Source: DATILL01 sp035476575 (GTDB taxonomy: Bacteria > Actinomycetota > Actinomycetes > Mycobacteriales > JACQDL01). From it: a DNA stretch of 64,000 nucleotides. The stretch lies in assembly GCA_035476575.1 (NCBI GenBank), contig DATILL010000020.1:1-64000 (forward strand), in the 5' to 3' direction. A program made the translations under genes and the position numbers. Numbering within the stretch: position 1 is the first letter of the stretch; the number at the start of each line of letters is the position of its first letter. Under the pieces are notes generated by a model, which did not search any database, was not told the DNA's origin, and worked only from the letters and a program-made list of their open reading frames with translations. Positions 44,486 to 53,815 of this stretch are shown here, in pieces.

Positions 44486-45481
44486 ATGTGGTGGCTCGCC
44501 AACCCCCAAGACCTGCACCGCGTCGAGGATCGGCTCTCCACCGTCTACGTCGAGCGCTGCCACGTCGATCGGGACGACAACGCGGTCGTCATGGTCAACC
44601 GTGAACGCACCGTGCGCGTGCCCGCCGCCATGGTCGCCACCGTCCTGCTCGGCCCCGGAACCCGGATCACCAGCGGCGCCGTCCGGCTGCTGGCCGACTC
44701 CGGCACCGCCGTCTGCTGGGTCGGTGACCACGGCGTCCGCATGTACGCCACCGGGCTCGGCCCCAGCCGTGGCTCGCAACTGCTCATGAGGCAGGCCTAC
44801 CTCGTCACCAGGACCAAGGAGCGCCTCGCCGTGGCCCGCCGCATGTACGGCATGCGGTTCCCCGAGGAGGAGGACACCGACAACCTGACCATGCAGCAGC
44901 TACGCGGCCGGGAAGGTGCCCGGGTCAAACGCCTGTACCGCGCCCACTCCGAACGCACCGGCGTCTATTGGGCCGCGCGGGAGTACAAGCACGGCGATCC
45001 CTTCGTGGCCGGCGACGACGTCAACCGGCTGCTCTCCGCCGGGCATAGCTGCTTGTACGGCATCTGCCACGCCGCCATCGTCGGCATCGGCGCCAGCCCC
45101 GCCCTCGGCTTCGTCCACACCGGCGGAGCGACGTCGTTCGTCCTCGACATCGCCGACCTGTACAAGGCCGAGTACACCATCCCACTGGCCTTCGACCTGA
45201 CCGCCCGCGGGCTCCTTACCGAACGCGACGCCCGTACCGCCTTCCGCGACAAGGTCGCCGACGGAAAGCTGATGGCCCAAATCATCCGCGACATCAAGGA
45301 CCTGCTGCTGCCCGACGGCGAACAACCATCCGACGAAGACGGCCTCCACCTGTGGGACGAGACCTACGGCACCGTGCCCGGCGGCGTCAACTGGGCCTCC
45401 AATCTGGCAGAGGATATCGGACCCGACAACCTCATCGGCATCACCGGACCCGAGATCGACGAACCCGAGGTGCCCTGGTGA
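44486..45481 (+). CDS. cas1: CRISPR integrase Cas1 (subtype I-E)
   Basis: 331 residues. The I-E Cas1 pattern is clear: LSTVYVERCHVDRDDNAVVMVNRERTVRVPAAMVATVLLGPGTRIT, the metal glutamate in RGREGARVKRLYRAHSERTG, and HSCLYGICHAAIVGIGASPALGFVHTGGATSFVLDIADLYKAEYTIPLAFD with the His and Asp residues. With Cas2 it inserts new spacers at the leader-repeat junction. Catalytic residues are present, so failure of adaptation, if any, is not due to this gene's sequence. Confidence 0.94.
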   Translation: MWWLANPQDLHRVEDRLSTVYVERCHVDRDDNAVVMVNRERTVRVPAAMVATVLLGPGTRITSGAVRLLADSGTAVCWVGDHGVRMYATGLGPSRGSQLLMRQAYLVTRTKERLAVARRMYGMRFPEEEDTDNLTMQQLRGREGARVKRLYRAHSERTGVYWAAREYKHGDPFVAGDDVNRLLSAGHSCLYGICHAAIVGIGASPALGFVHTGGATSFVLDIADLYKAEYTIPLAFDLTARGLLTERDARTAFRDKVADGKLMAQIIRDIKDLLLPDGEQPSDEDGLHLWDETYGTVPGGVNWASNLAEDIGPDNLIGITGPEIDEPEVPW

Positions 45482-45756
45482 CCGTCGTCATCCTCATCGC
45501 CGCACCCGAAGGCCTACGAGGCCACCTCACCCGCTGGATGATCGAAGTAGCCGCGGGCGTCTTCGTCGGCAACCCCAGCGCACGCGTCCGCGACCGCCTC
45601 TGGCCCGTCCTCGCAGACCGCATCCGCGACGGTCAAGCCATCATGATCGAACCCGCCCAGAACGAACAACGCTGGTCCGTCCGCACCGCAGGCAAAGATC
45701 GCTGGTACCCCGTCGACTTCGACGGACTGATACTGTCTGCCCGTCCCCGCCGCTAA
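45478..45756 (+). CDS. cas2: Cas2 (subtype I-E)
   Basis: GTG 45478 overlaps the cas1 stop (GTGA). 92 residues: VVILIAAPEGLRGHLTRWMIEVAAGVFVGNPSARVRDRLWPVLADRI...MIEPAQNEQRWSVRTAGKDRW, the CasE-associated Cas2 type. It forms the structural core of the Cas1-Cas2 integrase. Its stop lies only 18 nt before the first CRISPR repeat, so the array leader, if one exists, must lie within this gene. Confidence 0.92.
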   Translation: MTVVILIAAPEGLRGHLTRWMIEVAAGVFVGNPSARVRDRLWPVLADRIRDGQAIMIEPAQNEQRWSVRTAGKDRWYPVDFDGLILSARPRR

Positions 45757-45774
45757 AACCCCAGGTCAACAAGT

Positions 45775-47813
45775 GTCGTCCCCGCCCGCGGGGGTCGCCC
45801 CGGCGTGGACCTGTCCAACCACATCAAGAAGATGTCGTCCCCGCCCGCGCGGGGGTCGCCCGCCACTGCGGTTGACCTGGACCACTGCGGCCTCGTCGTC
45901 CCCGCCCGCGCGGGGGTCGCCCGGCAGGTCATCCGACCCGCGCGGGATCAGCAGCGTCGTCCCCGCCCGCGCGGGGGTCGCCCAGGTGCCGGCGACGGCA
46001 CCTTGCCCGCCCCGCCGTCGTCCCCGCCCGCGCGGGGGTCGCCCCACGGGCTGACACATCTCCATCGACACCACCGCGTCGTCCCCGCCCGCGCGGGGGT
46101 CGCCCCAGGTCCAGCTCGACCTGCCCGACTACGGCCATGTCGTCCCCGCCCGCGCGGGGGTCGCCCGGCCGGCGCCGAGGCTGTCCGCAGCGGCGCCGAG
46201 TCGTCCCCGCCCGCGCGGGGGTCGCCCCGCGGAGCGAGACGAGGCGTTGGGCAGGATCTTGTCGTCCCCGCCCGCGCGGGGGTCGCCCCCCCGGCGCCGA
46301 AGACCCGAAGAGGCACCCGCCGTCGTCCCCGCCCGCGCGGGGGTCGCCCCATCCCACAGCCCGGCGCGACGAAGCTCGGGTGGTCGTCCCCGCCCGCGCG
46401 GGGGTCGCCCCGACCAGCTCCGCATCATCGGCAACGGCGTGGTGTCGTCCCCGCCCGCGCGGGGGTCGCCCCGCCGACCCCGACAACAGGGCCAGGCCGG
46501 CCTTGTCGTCCCCGCCCGCGCGGGGGTCGCCCCTTCGCCAGCATCGGCTCGGGCACGCCCATGTGGTCGTCCCCGCCCGCGCGGGGGTCGCCCGAAGACC
46601 TGATGGCGGACGGGTGGGGTGACCCGGTCGTCCCCGCCCGCGCGGGGGTCGCCCGGCCCAGGGCGACGTGTCCGACATGGCGATGGCGTCGTCCCCGCCC
46701 GCGCGGGGGTCGCCCCATGTCTAACCACTCCTTAGCCACGCGGTTGGCGTCGTCCCCGCCCGCGCGGGGGTCGCCCCGGCAACAGCCGGCTCGTCGGCGT
46801 CGAGGTGGAGTCGTCCCCGCCCGCGCGGGGGTCGCCCCGGCTCGGCCTCACCCCGCCCGGCGGCGACATCGTCGTCCCCGCCCGCGCGGGGGTCGCCCGA
46901 CCTCCTCGGTGCCGTGCTGATCTCCTCCGGCGTCGTCCCCGCCCGCGCGGGGGTCGCCCCCTTGCCCGCGTCGCCCGCCAGCGTGGCATCCCGTCGTCCC
47001 CGCCCGCGCGGGGGTCGCCCGGTGCTCCGCGGCCTGGACCCCTCGCGGGTGCCGTCGTCCCCGCCCGCGCGGGGGTCGCCCGGCATGCCCGTCGGTGGCC
47101 GTGTCCTCCCAGCCGTCGTCCCCGCCCGCGCGGGGGTCGCCCCCGGCAGGTCGACCGGGTGCTCGCCGGGGCGTCGTCGTCCCCGCCCGCGCGGGGGTCG
47201 CCCCACCTTCTCCTGCTGCGGCAGGCGGCGTGGGAGGTCGTCCCCGCCCGCGCGGGGGTCGCCCGGGCACCGGCGCGGCTGGTGCTGCACCTGCTCCGTC
47301 GTCCCCGCCCGCGCGGGGGTCGCCCCCGTGCCGCCCCGGTGGGGCCGGCGGGGGCGTAGTCGTCCCCGCCCGCGCGGGGGTCGCCCGGATATGGCGGATC
47401 ATCCCCCTGTCCCGGGTGGGTCGTCCCCGCCCGCGCGGGGGTCGCCCCCAGTGCGCCACCTCATCCACCGGGAGCGTCCGGTCGTCCCCGCCCGCGCGGG
47501 GGTCGCCCCACCGGCGCCGGCCAGCCGACCTCGGTCACCGCATCGTCCCCGCCCGCGCGGGGGTCGCCCCAACACCGGACGGCCCGAGCGGGTCCTCACC
47601 GGGTCGTCCCCGCCCGCGCGGGGGTCGCCCGGCCTGGTAGCGCTTGCGTACGTCGTCCTGGAGGTCGTCCCCGCCCGCGCGGGGGTCGCCCACGTGCCGA
47701 GAGCGTCGGGACACAGCACGGAGAGCCGTCCCCGCCCGCGCGGGGGTCGCCCCAGCAGGGCGCGGACCTGGGTGCCTTGGATCAGGTCGTCCCCGCCCGC
47801 GCGGGGGTCGCAC
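45775..47813 (+). CRISPR. type I-E CRISPR array, 34 repeats and 33 spacers
   Basis: The 28-nt repeats begin GTCGTCCCCGCCCGCGCGGG and end GGTCGCCC; spacers are 33 nt, giving a strict 61-nt period from 45834 to 47786. The CCCCGC/GCGGGG stem and the orientation match E. coli-type I-E repeats, so crRNA is read on the plus strand, same as the cas genes. Variants: the first repeat (45775-45800) is 26 nt with a 2-nt loss in the loop. 47542 starts with A, 47725 has GCC instead of GTC, and the last one (47786-47813) ends GCAC. The right end therefore looks like the old, degenerate end. No two spacers looked identical by eye. Confidence 0.97.
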
Positions 47814-48034
47814 TGGCTTACCGCCTCGCCGGCTCAGGGCCACATCGTCGGGATCGCCCTGCTCCGGCTGGAACGCAGCAGGAGCTGCAGGTCGCCTCCG
47901 CCCGCAGGTCGCCGTGGCCGGTCTGGTGGTCGCACTGCCGGCGGCAGCTCGTTTTCGCTGGCTGTCCACGGGTAGGCAGGTGTCGATCGCCACCAGCCAG
48001 GAAGGCCGTGGCCGAGACGGAGGAGGAGCGTGCG

Positions 48035-48361
48035 ATGCCCCAGCGAGCATGGAGCGAGAAACGGGAGCGCCAGTACGAGCACATCAAGGATGGCCTGCTG
48101 GAACGGGGCGAGGGCGAGGACACCGCCGAGGAGATCGCCGCCCGCACGGTCAACAAGGAGCGCGCCCGGTCCGGTGAGTCCAAGACGGCAAGCCGGACGT
48201 CGACCGAGGACATCTCCTCCTCCCGTCGAGGCGGCCTGCGGTCGCATCGCGGACCGGGTGGGCGCACCAAGGCGCAGCTCTACAACGAGGCTAAACAGCG
48301 CGGTATCCGAGGTCGGTCAAAGATGACCAAAGCTGAGCTCGAACGGGCGGTGGGTCGCTGA
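48035..48361 (+). CDS. small basic protein, plasmid-stabilisation/Rho-N-like family
   Basis: 108 residues; GAGGAGGAG precedes ATG 48035. The text MPQRAWSEKRERQYEHIKDG, then DTAEEIAARTVNKERARSGE and RGGRTKAQLYNEAKQRGIRGRSKMTKAELERAVG is a family widespread in actinobacteria and proteobacteria. It is often labelled plasmid stabilisation protein; the end resembles a Rho N-terminal/SAP-like helical domain that may bind nucleic acid. It is highly charged without membrane segments. It is the first gene after the CRISPR array. The 220 nt between them show nothing recognisable. Confidence 0.72.
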   Translation: MPQRAWSEKRERQYEHIKDGLLERGEGEDTAEEIAARTVNKERARSGESKTASRTSTEDISSSRRGGLRSHRGPGGRTKAQLYNEAKQRGIRGRSKMTKAELERAVGR

Positions 48362-48397
48362 GCCGCCGCCATCCCATCAACGGCGGGCGCATCGGGC

Positions 48398-48946
48398 TCA
48401 GACGATCCGCAGGAGCTGGTCGCAGAACGCCTTGAGGTCGTCCGGCTTCCGGCTGGTGACCAGGGTGTTCGGACCGGCGGTGCAGACGACAACCTCCTCG
48501 TCCACCCAGGTCGCGCCGGCGTTGCGCAGGTCGGTACGCAGGCTCGGCCAGCTCGTCATCCGGCGGCCGCGGACCAGGTCGGCCTCGATCAGCGTCCACG
48601 GCGCGTGGCAGATCGCGGCCACCGGCTTGCCCGCCCAGAAGAACGCGGCCACGAGCGCGACCGCCTCGGGAACCAGGCGGAGCCGGTCCGGGTTGGCGAC
48701 TCCGCCGGGCAGCACCAGCGCGTCGAGCTCGCCCACGTCCGCCTGGGCCGCCGTGACATCGACGTAGAACCGCTGCGCCTTGTCCAGATGGTTGAACGCC
48801 TGCACCGGGGCATCTTCGGGAGCGACCAGGCGCGGGGTGCCGCCGGCCTGCTCGACCGCCCGCCACGGTTCGGTCAGCTCCACCTGCTCCACGCCCTCGT
48901 TCGCGACGAGGAACGCGATGGTCTTGCCACTCAGCTCCGCTGCCAT
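48398..48946 (-). CDS. DJ-1/PfpI-family protein
   Basis: The start at 48946 has GAGGAGGAAGAG upstream; the longer frame to 49012 is rejected. 182 residues: KTIAFLVANEGVEQVELTEPWRAVEQAGG, VDALVLPGGVANPDRLR-like 'LDALVLPGGVANPDRLR', and the nucleophile elbow AAICHAPWTL with Cys. ADLVRGRRMTSWPSLRTDLRNAGATWVDEEVVV is typical of the PfpI/YhbO group (protein deglycase or stress protein). The nearby small genes suggest a stress-type setting. Confidence 0.85.
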   Translation of the reverse strand: MAAELSGKTIAFLVANEGVEQVELTEPWRAVEQAGGTPRLVAPEDAPVQAFNHLDKAQRFYVDVTAAQADVGELDALVLPGGVANPDRLRLVPEAVALVAAFFWAGKPVAAICHAPWTLIEADLVRGRRMTSWPSLRTDLRNAGATWVDEEVVVCTAGPNTLVTSRKPDDLKAFCDQLLRIV

Positions 48947-49051
48947 GACTCTTCCTCCTCTTGGTCGAGGGACATGCCTCATGGCTGCGCTACCCACCAT
49001 CGGCATGCCCAACCCGATCGGCGGCGACCTCGGGAGAATGCCGTGGGCCGG

Positions 49052-49546
49052 TCACCGGCCAGCCAGCGTGCGCGGCTCGTCGTCCGCGGCCTCCCAGAGG
49101 TGCAGCCCGCACCACAGGACCCCCATGGCCACGACCCACAGCGCCGACACGTCAACCACCGAGAACGCGACAATGTTCGCGTCGGTGCGGCTGAAGGTGA
49201 GAAAGAACAGCCCGGTGAGCAGCATCAACATCCCGGCACCGGTCAGGGCGACAGCCCCCCGGTTGCCCGGCAGGATCGCGCTGGCCGCCGTCAGCCCGGC
49301 CAGCACCACCAGCAGCACGCCAGTGGCCCGGTTAACGGTCAGCCCGGCCAGCCCGTGCCCGAACCGCCCGGTAACCGGCACGTCCATGGACACCACCAGC
49401 GCGACCAGCCCGGTCGAGGCGAGCAACAATGCGAACACGACCGCGGCCCGCCGGTAGGCACCCCTGGCGGGATCGTTCACCGCTACATGCTGACGCGTCT
49501 CGTCACTGGACGTCCGGAGCTGCCGGATCATCTCGCTGTCCGTCAT
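49052..49546 (-). CDS. small membrane protein, four TM segments
   Basis: ATG at 49546 is preceded by GGGAGGGTGCC. 164 residues. A short polar N-terminus (SEMIRQLRTSSDETRQHVAVND) is followed by four hydrophobic helices (AAVVFALLLASTGLVALVV; TGVLLVVLAGLTAASAIL; VALTGAGMLMLLTGLFFLTF; FSVVDVSALWVVAMGVLWCGLHLW). It resembles the DUF4383-type actinobacterial membrane proteins. No catalytic motif. It is divergent from the formate dehydrogenase operon. Confidence 0.6.
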   Translation of the reverse strand: MTDSEMIRQLRTSSDETRQHVAVNDPARGAYRRAAVVFALLLASTGLVALVVSMDVPVTGRFGHGLAGLTVNRATGVLLVVLAGLTAASAILPGNRGAVALTGAGMLMLLTGLFFLTFSRTDANIVAFSVVDVSALWVVAMGVLWCGLHLWEAADDEPRTLAGR

Positions 49547-49872
49547 GGCACCCTCCCGAAGTTGTCCCGCGGCCAGAGTCGTTCCTGCCGGCAGCGTCAC
49601 CCTCCCTGGATCACGCCGACCGAGGACCGAGCCCTACCCGCCAGCGTCCCGGACGAACACGGCTCTCCGGTCCGGTGGATCACGCACTCGGTGGCACGGG
49701 CACCAGCGCCTCGCTGCCCGCCGGAGTTCCCCGACCGCAGGGTACCGGGCCAGGGTGAGCAACAGCGGGCACGACCCCGGGCTGACCGAGACCGTCAAGT
49801 CGCGGTAGCGCTCAAACCTGCCTCGGCCAGCCCGACGGGCCGGAGAACGGGGCACGGGGTTAGCCTGCCGGC
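49547..49872 (+). promoter_or_regulatory. 326-nt intergenic region before the formate dehydrogenase operon
   Basis: It lies between divergent genes, so it should hold two promoters. I see no convincing palindrome or gene. A few short open frames have no ribosome site or coding character. A weak GGGG lies 10 nt before ATG 49873. Confidence 0.35.
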
Positions 49873-52800
49873 ATGGGCGTGCGGCAGTGGATCGGGAGCT
49901 GGCCGGTGTACCGGCAGCTCCGGGGCCCCGACCGGCTCGGACGGGGCGCCGCGGCGGAGTCGGGCAGTAGCCGGAAGCTGGTCCCGCGTACCGCGGCGGC
50001 CGACGCGGTGGTCGCCTCCGTCTGCCCGTACTGCGCGGTCGGCTGCGGCCAGCGGGTGTACGTCACGGACGGCGCGGTCACCCAGGTCGAGGGCGACCCC
50101 GACTCGCCGATCTCCCGCGGCAGGCTGTGCCCCAAGGGTTCCGCCACCTACCAGCTCGTGACCAGCCCGAGCCGGGTCACCGAGGTGCTCTACCGCCGTC
50201 CCTACGGCACCTCCTGGGAGCGGCTGCCGCTCGCCCGTGCGATGGACATGATCGCGGACCGGGTGCTCGAGACCCGCCGGCAGACCTGGCAGGACAGCCT
50301 CGACGGCCGGCGGGTACGGCGCACGATGGGCATCGCCAGCCTGGGCGGGGCCACCCTGGACAACGAAGAGAACTACCTGATGAAGAAGCTCTACACCGCG
50401 CTGGGCGCCGTACAGATCGAGAACCAGGCGCGGATTTGACACTCCGCCACCGTTCCCGGTCTGGGAACCAGCTTCGGCCGCGGCGGCGCCACCACCTTCC
50501 AGCAGGACCTGGCCAACGCCGACTGCATCGTGATCCAGGGCTCGAACATGGCCGAGTGTCACCCGGTCGGGTTCCAGTGGGTGATGGAGGCCAAGGCCCG
50601 CGGCGCCACCGTCATCCACGTGGACCCGCGGTTCACCCGGACCAGCGCGATGGCCGACCTGCACGTGCCGCTGCGCGCCGGCTCTGACATCGCCTTCCTC
50701 GGCGGGCTGGTCAACTACGTGCTCAGCCACGAGCTGGACTTCCGTGAGTACGTCGTGGCCTACACCAACGCGCCGGCCATCCTGCGCGAGGACTACCGCG
50801 ACACCGAGGACCTGGACGGGCTGTTCTCCGGCTACGACCCGCGGCGGCGGCACTACGACACGACGAGCTGGCAGTACGACGACGGCTGGGACGAGACGCT
50901 GCGCCACCCCCGCTGCGTGTACCAGGTGCTCAGGCGCCACTTCGCCCGCTACACCCCCGATCTGGTGGCAGACACCTGCGGTGTGCCGTCCGAGCTGTTC
51001 GAGCGGGTGGCCCGGGCGGTTACCGAAAACTCCGGGCGGGAGCGCACCACGGCGTTCTGCTACTCGGTCGGCTGGACCCAGCACACCGTCGGGGTGCAGT
51101 ACATCCGGACGGCGTCGATCCTGCAGACGCTGCTGGGCAACATCGGCCGGCCCGGCGGCGGCATCCTGGCGCTGCGCGGGCACGCCAGCATCCAGGGCTC
51201 CACCGACATCCCCACGCTGTTCAACCTGCTGCCCGGGTACCTCCCGATGCCGCTCGCGGCCGAGCACCAGGATCTCGACTCCTTCGTCGCCGCCCGCGCC
51301 GGCAAGCCCGGCCTCTGGGGGAACATGCGCTCCTACGTCGTCAGCCTGCTCAAGGCGTACTGGGGCGACGCGGCCACGGCGGCCAACGACTTCTGCTTCG
51401 ACTACCTGCCCCGGCTGACCGGCGACCACGGCACCTACGCCACGGTGGTCAACCAGCTCGACGGCGAGTGCAAGGGCTACTTCCTGGTCGGCGAGAACCC
51501 GGCGGTCGGCTCGGCGAACGCCAAGCTGCAGCGGCTCGGCCTGGCCAACCTGGACTGGCTGGTGGTGCGCGACCTGCAGCTCATCGAGTCCGCGACGTTC
51601 TGGCAGGACGGGCCGGAGGTGGCCACCGGGGAGCTGCGACCCGAGGAGATCGGCACCGAGGTGTTCTTCCTGCCGGCGGCCGCGCACACCGAGAAGGACG
51701 GCACGTTCACCAATACCCAGCGGCTGCTGCAGTGGCACCACAAGGCGGTCGAGCCACCCGGCGACGCGCGTTCCGACCTGTGGTTCTTCTACCACCTCGG
51801 CCGGATCGTCCGGGCCAGGCTGGCCGGGTCGGGCGACGAACGGGACCGGCCGGTGCTGGACCTGACCTGGGACTACCCGACGGACGGCCCGCTGGCCGAG
51901 CCATCCGCCGACGCGGTGCTGCGGGAGGTCAACGGCCGGCGCACCAACGGTGTCGGGCCGGCCAGCCTGCTGTCGTCGTACACCGAGCTGAGGGACGACG
52001 GCTCCACCGCCTGCGGCGCCTGGATCTACTGCGGGGTGTACGCCGGGGGCACTAACCACGCGGCCAGCCGCCGGCCCGGCCGGGAGCAGAGCTGGGTCGC
52101 TCCGGGCTGGGGCTGGGCCTGGCCAGCGAACCGCCGGATCCTCTACAACCGGGCCTCCGCCGACCCGGCCGGCAGGCCGTGGAGCGAGCGGAAGAGGTAC
52201 GTGTGGTGGGACGCCGCGGCCAGCCGGTGGACCGGCGCGGACGTGCCCGACTGCGAGCCGACGAAGCCGCCGGGCTACCAGCCGCCCCCGGGCGCCCGGG
52301 CGCAGGACGCGCTGGCCGGCACCGCCCCGTTCATCATGCAGACCGACGGGCGGGCCTGGCTGTTCGCGCCGTCCGGCCTGGCCGATGGGCCGCTGCCGGC
52401 CCACTACGAGCCGGCCGAGTCGCCGGTGGACAACCCCCTCTACCGACAGCAGGCCAACCCGGTGCGGGAGCGCTACGACCGGCGGCACAACCGGCTCAGC
52501 CCGCCGGGCGGCGCGGTGTTCCCGTACGTGTTCACCACCTACCGGCTGACCGAGCATCACACCGCGGGCGGGATGAGCCGGTCGCTGCCGTACCTGGCCG
52601 AGCTGCAGCCGGAGATGTTCTGCGAGGTCTCGCCGGCGCTGGCCGCCGAGCGGGGGCTGGCGCACCTGGGCTGGGCGACCATCGTGTCCGCGCGAGCGGC
52701 GATCGAGGCGCGGGTGCTGGTCACCGACCGCATCCCGCCGCTGCGGGTCCGCGGTCGCACCGTGCACCAGGTCGGGCTGCCGTACCACTGGGGGCCGAAC

Positions 52801-52989
52801 GGGCTGTCGACCGGCGACGCCGCGAACGAGCTGGTGTCGGTGGTGCTGGACCCGAACGTGCACATCCAGGAGGCCAAGGCGGCCACCTGCGACATCCGGC
52901 CGGGCCGCCGGCCGCGTGGGCCGGCGCTGCTGGACCTCGTCGCGGACTACCGCCGCCGGGCCGGGATCGAGGAGGACCCGCGTGAGTAA
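49873..52989 (+). CDS. fdhA: selenocysteine formate dehydrogenase catalytic subunit
   Basis: One continuous frame of 1038 residues in which TGA 50437-50439 is read as selenocysteine (U189), in the classic context NQARI-U-HSATVPGLGTSFGRGG. N-terminal [4Fe-4S] site CPYCAVGCGQ plus RLCPKG. Molybdopterin-binding segments: QGSNMAECHPVGFQWVMEAKARGATVIHVDPRFTRTS and QTLLGNIGRPGGGILALRGHASIQGSTDIPTL. The C-terminal beta-barrel is present. It oxidises formate to CO2 at a Mo/W-bis-MGD centre. There is no Tat signal, so it likely faces the cytoplasm. It is followed directly by the Fe-S and membrane subunits. Automated callers would split it in two. Confidence 0.93.
50437..50470 (+). promoter_or_regulatory. 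selenocysteine UGA codon and bacterial SECIS-like hairpin
   Basis: UGA at 50437-50439 is followed by a hairpin with arms GTTCCC (50452-50457) and GGGAAC (50463-50468) and the loop GGTCT. The apical GGUCU loop is the one recognised by SelB in E. coli fdhF. The distance from UGA (about 12 nt to the stem) is right for bacterial recoding. Confidence 0.85.
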
Positions 52990-53815
52990 CCGGCTGTCCG
53001 GCCCACTTCCGGACCCGGCGGGCGACGCCGGCTACCCGGACGGCCACCCGCCCCGGGTGGGCTTCTTCACCGACACCTCGGTCTGCATCGGCTGCAAGGC
53101 GTGCGAGGTGGCCTGCAAGCAGTGGAACGGCGTCCCCGACGACGGGCTGGACCTGCTCGGCATGTCCTATGACAACACCGGCGCGCTCGGCGCGAACACC
53201 TGGCGGCACGTCGCGTTCGTCGAGCAGCCCGCGGCCAGCCCGGACGGCGGGATGCGCTGGCTGATGTCCTCCGACGTGTGCAAGCACTGCACCCACGCCG
53301 CCTGCCTGGACGTGTGCCCGACCGGGTCGCTGTTCCGCACCGAGCTCGGCACGGTCGTCGTCCAGGACGACATCTGCAACGGCTGCGGCTACTGCGTGCC
53401 GGCCTGCCCGTACGGCGTGATCGAACGACGGGAGGGCGACGGCCGGGCGTTCAAGTGCACGCTGTGCTACGACCGGACCGGCGCTGGCATGGCCCCAGCC
53501 TGCGCCCAGGCCTGCCCGACCGAGTCGATCCAGTTCGGCCCGCTGGACGAGCTGCGCGAGCGGGCCCAGCTCCGGGTGGAGGAGCTGCACCAGCGTGGCG
53601 TGCCGCAGGCCCGGCTGTACGGGCACGACCCCGCGGACGGGGTGGGCGGTGATGGCGCGTTCTTCCTGCTGCTGGACGAGCCGGAGGTGTACGGGCTGCC
53701 GCCGGACCCGGTGGTCACCACGAAGGACCTGCCGGCGATGTGGCGGCACGCGGCGGCCGCGGCGGTGACGGTGGCCGGCGCCGTGCTGGCGTCGTTCCTG
53801 GGCCGGCGCCGATGA
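52982..53815 (+). CDS. fdhB: formate dehydrogenase iron-sulfur subunit
   Basis: GTG 52982 overlaps the end of fdhA. 277 residues with four ferredoxin-type clusters: CIGCKACEVACKQWNG, CKHCTHAACLDVCPTG, CNGCGYCVPACPYGV and CTLCYDR...CAQACPTESI. A hydrophobic C-terminal helix (AAAAAVTVAGAVLASFLG) anchors it to the membrane, as in FdnH-like subunits. It carries electrons from the catalytic subunit to the NrfD-like membrane subunit. It overlaps the next start (GATGA). Confidence 0.93.
   Translation: MSNRLSGPLPDPAGDAGYPDGHPPRVGFFTDTSVCIGCKACEVACKQWNGVPDDGLDLLGMSYDNTGALGANTWRHVAFVEQPAASPDGGMRWLMSSDVCKHCTHAACLDVCPTGSLFRTELGTVVVQDDICNGCGYCVPACPYGVIERREGDGRAFKCTLCYDRTGAGMAPACAQACPTESIQFGPLDELRERAQLRVEELHQRGVPQARLYGHDPADGVGGDGAFFLLLDEPEVYGLPPDPVVTTKDLPAMWRHAAAAAVTVAGAVLASFLGRRR

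Noticed and set aside
45766..47975. Open frames running through the CRISPR array on both strands
   Set aside because: They translate the repeats (PRPRGGRP, PARAGVA, GDPRAGGDD) and are not genes.
50440..50529. Formate dehydrogenase as a pseudogene split by a stop codon
   Set aside because: The TGA is in the exact selenocysteine context and followed by a SECIS-type hairpin, and both halves are in the same frame.
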